Shown: positions 63,943 to 64,000 of the stretch, one piece after another
How positions within the stretch are numbered: position 1 is the first letter of the stretch
How the letters are laid out: every line of letters begins with the position of its first letter
NCBI GenBank assembly: GCA_902624085.1
Contig: CACNWD010000002.1
Coordinates: 24,166 to 88,165, forward strand
Reading direction: 5' to 3'
From: an uncultured Prochlorococcus sp.
Lineage (GTDB): Bacteria; Cyanobacteriota; Cyanobacteriia; PCC-6307; Cyanobiaceae
DNA: 64,000 nucleotides
Made by a program: the position numbers and the translations under genes
Notes under the pieces: model-generated
What the model saw: the letters and a program-made list of their open reading frames with translations, nothing else
The model's database searches: none
Told to the model about the DNA's origin: nothing

Positions 63943-64000
63943 TCATAATCAAATCCTCAAACCTTATTATACGAAGTATTGATTACTATTATAAGAAGTA

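Noticed and set aside
56644-64000. tRNA gene as integration site for the island
   Set aside because: No tRNA-like cloverleaf sequence was noticed by eye near the boundaries; repeated sequence is the guaA 3' end. A tRNAscan-SE run would be decisive.

Overview
The window is AT-rich and looks like a high-light Prochlorococcus-type chromosome, judging by gene content and order (acnB-clC-purU ... thrC-[oriC-like]-dnaN-purL-purF-gyrA ... cbiD-guaA). From about 1 to 56.6 kb it is mostly dense housekeeping genes, with a DnaA-box cluster between thrC and dnaN that is a probable replication origin. From guaA (ends 56643) to the window end the character changes to accessory DNA. The main finding is that the 3' end of guaA (…GTIEWE*) is echoed twice downstream, as …GTIEWE* ending at 60692 and …TIDWE* ending at 62343. 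These echoes divide the region into two tandem segments of about 4.05 kb and 1.65 kb. Each segment carries its own family of 11-bp-period direct repeats just inside both boundaries, GGTTTCACGTG in the first and TGCTCACCC in the second, at matching distances from the guaA-like ends. This is the architecture expected of two tandem site-specific integrative elements with different integrase arm-type sites. Neither segment encodes a recognisable integrase, so they may be non-autonomous, satellite-like or decayed. Cargo of segment 1: a T5orf172/GIY-YIG-type protein, a highly structured leader, and a small operon with a Cas4/RecB-like nuclease and a ribbon-helix-helix-like protein. Cargo of segment 2: two membrane proteins sharing an unrecognised C-terminal domain. 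Beyond them is a TPR-sulfotransferase gene split by an in-frame TGA. All calls come from reading the sequence and supplied ORFs; no database search was run.
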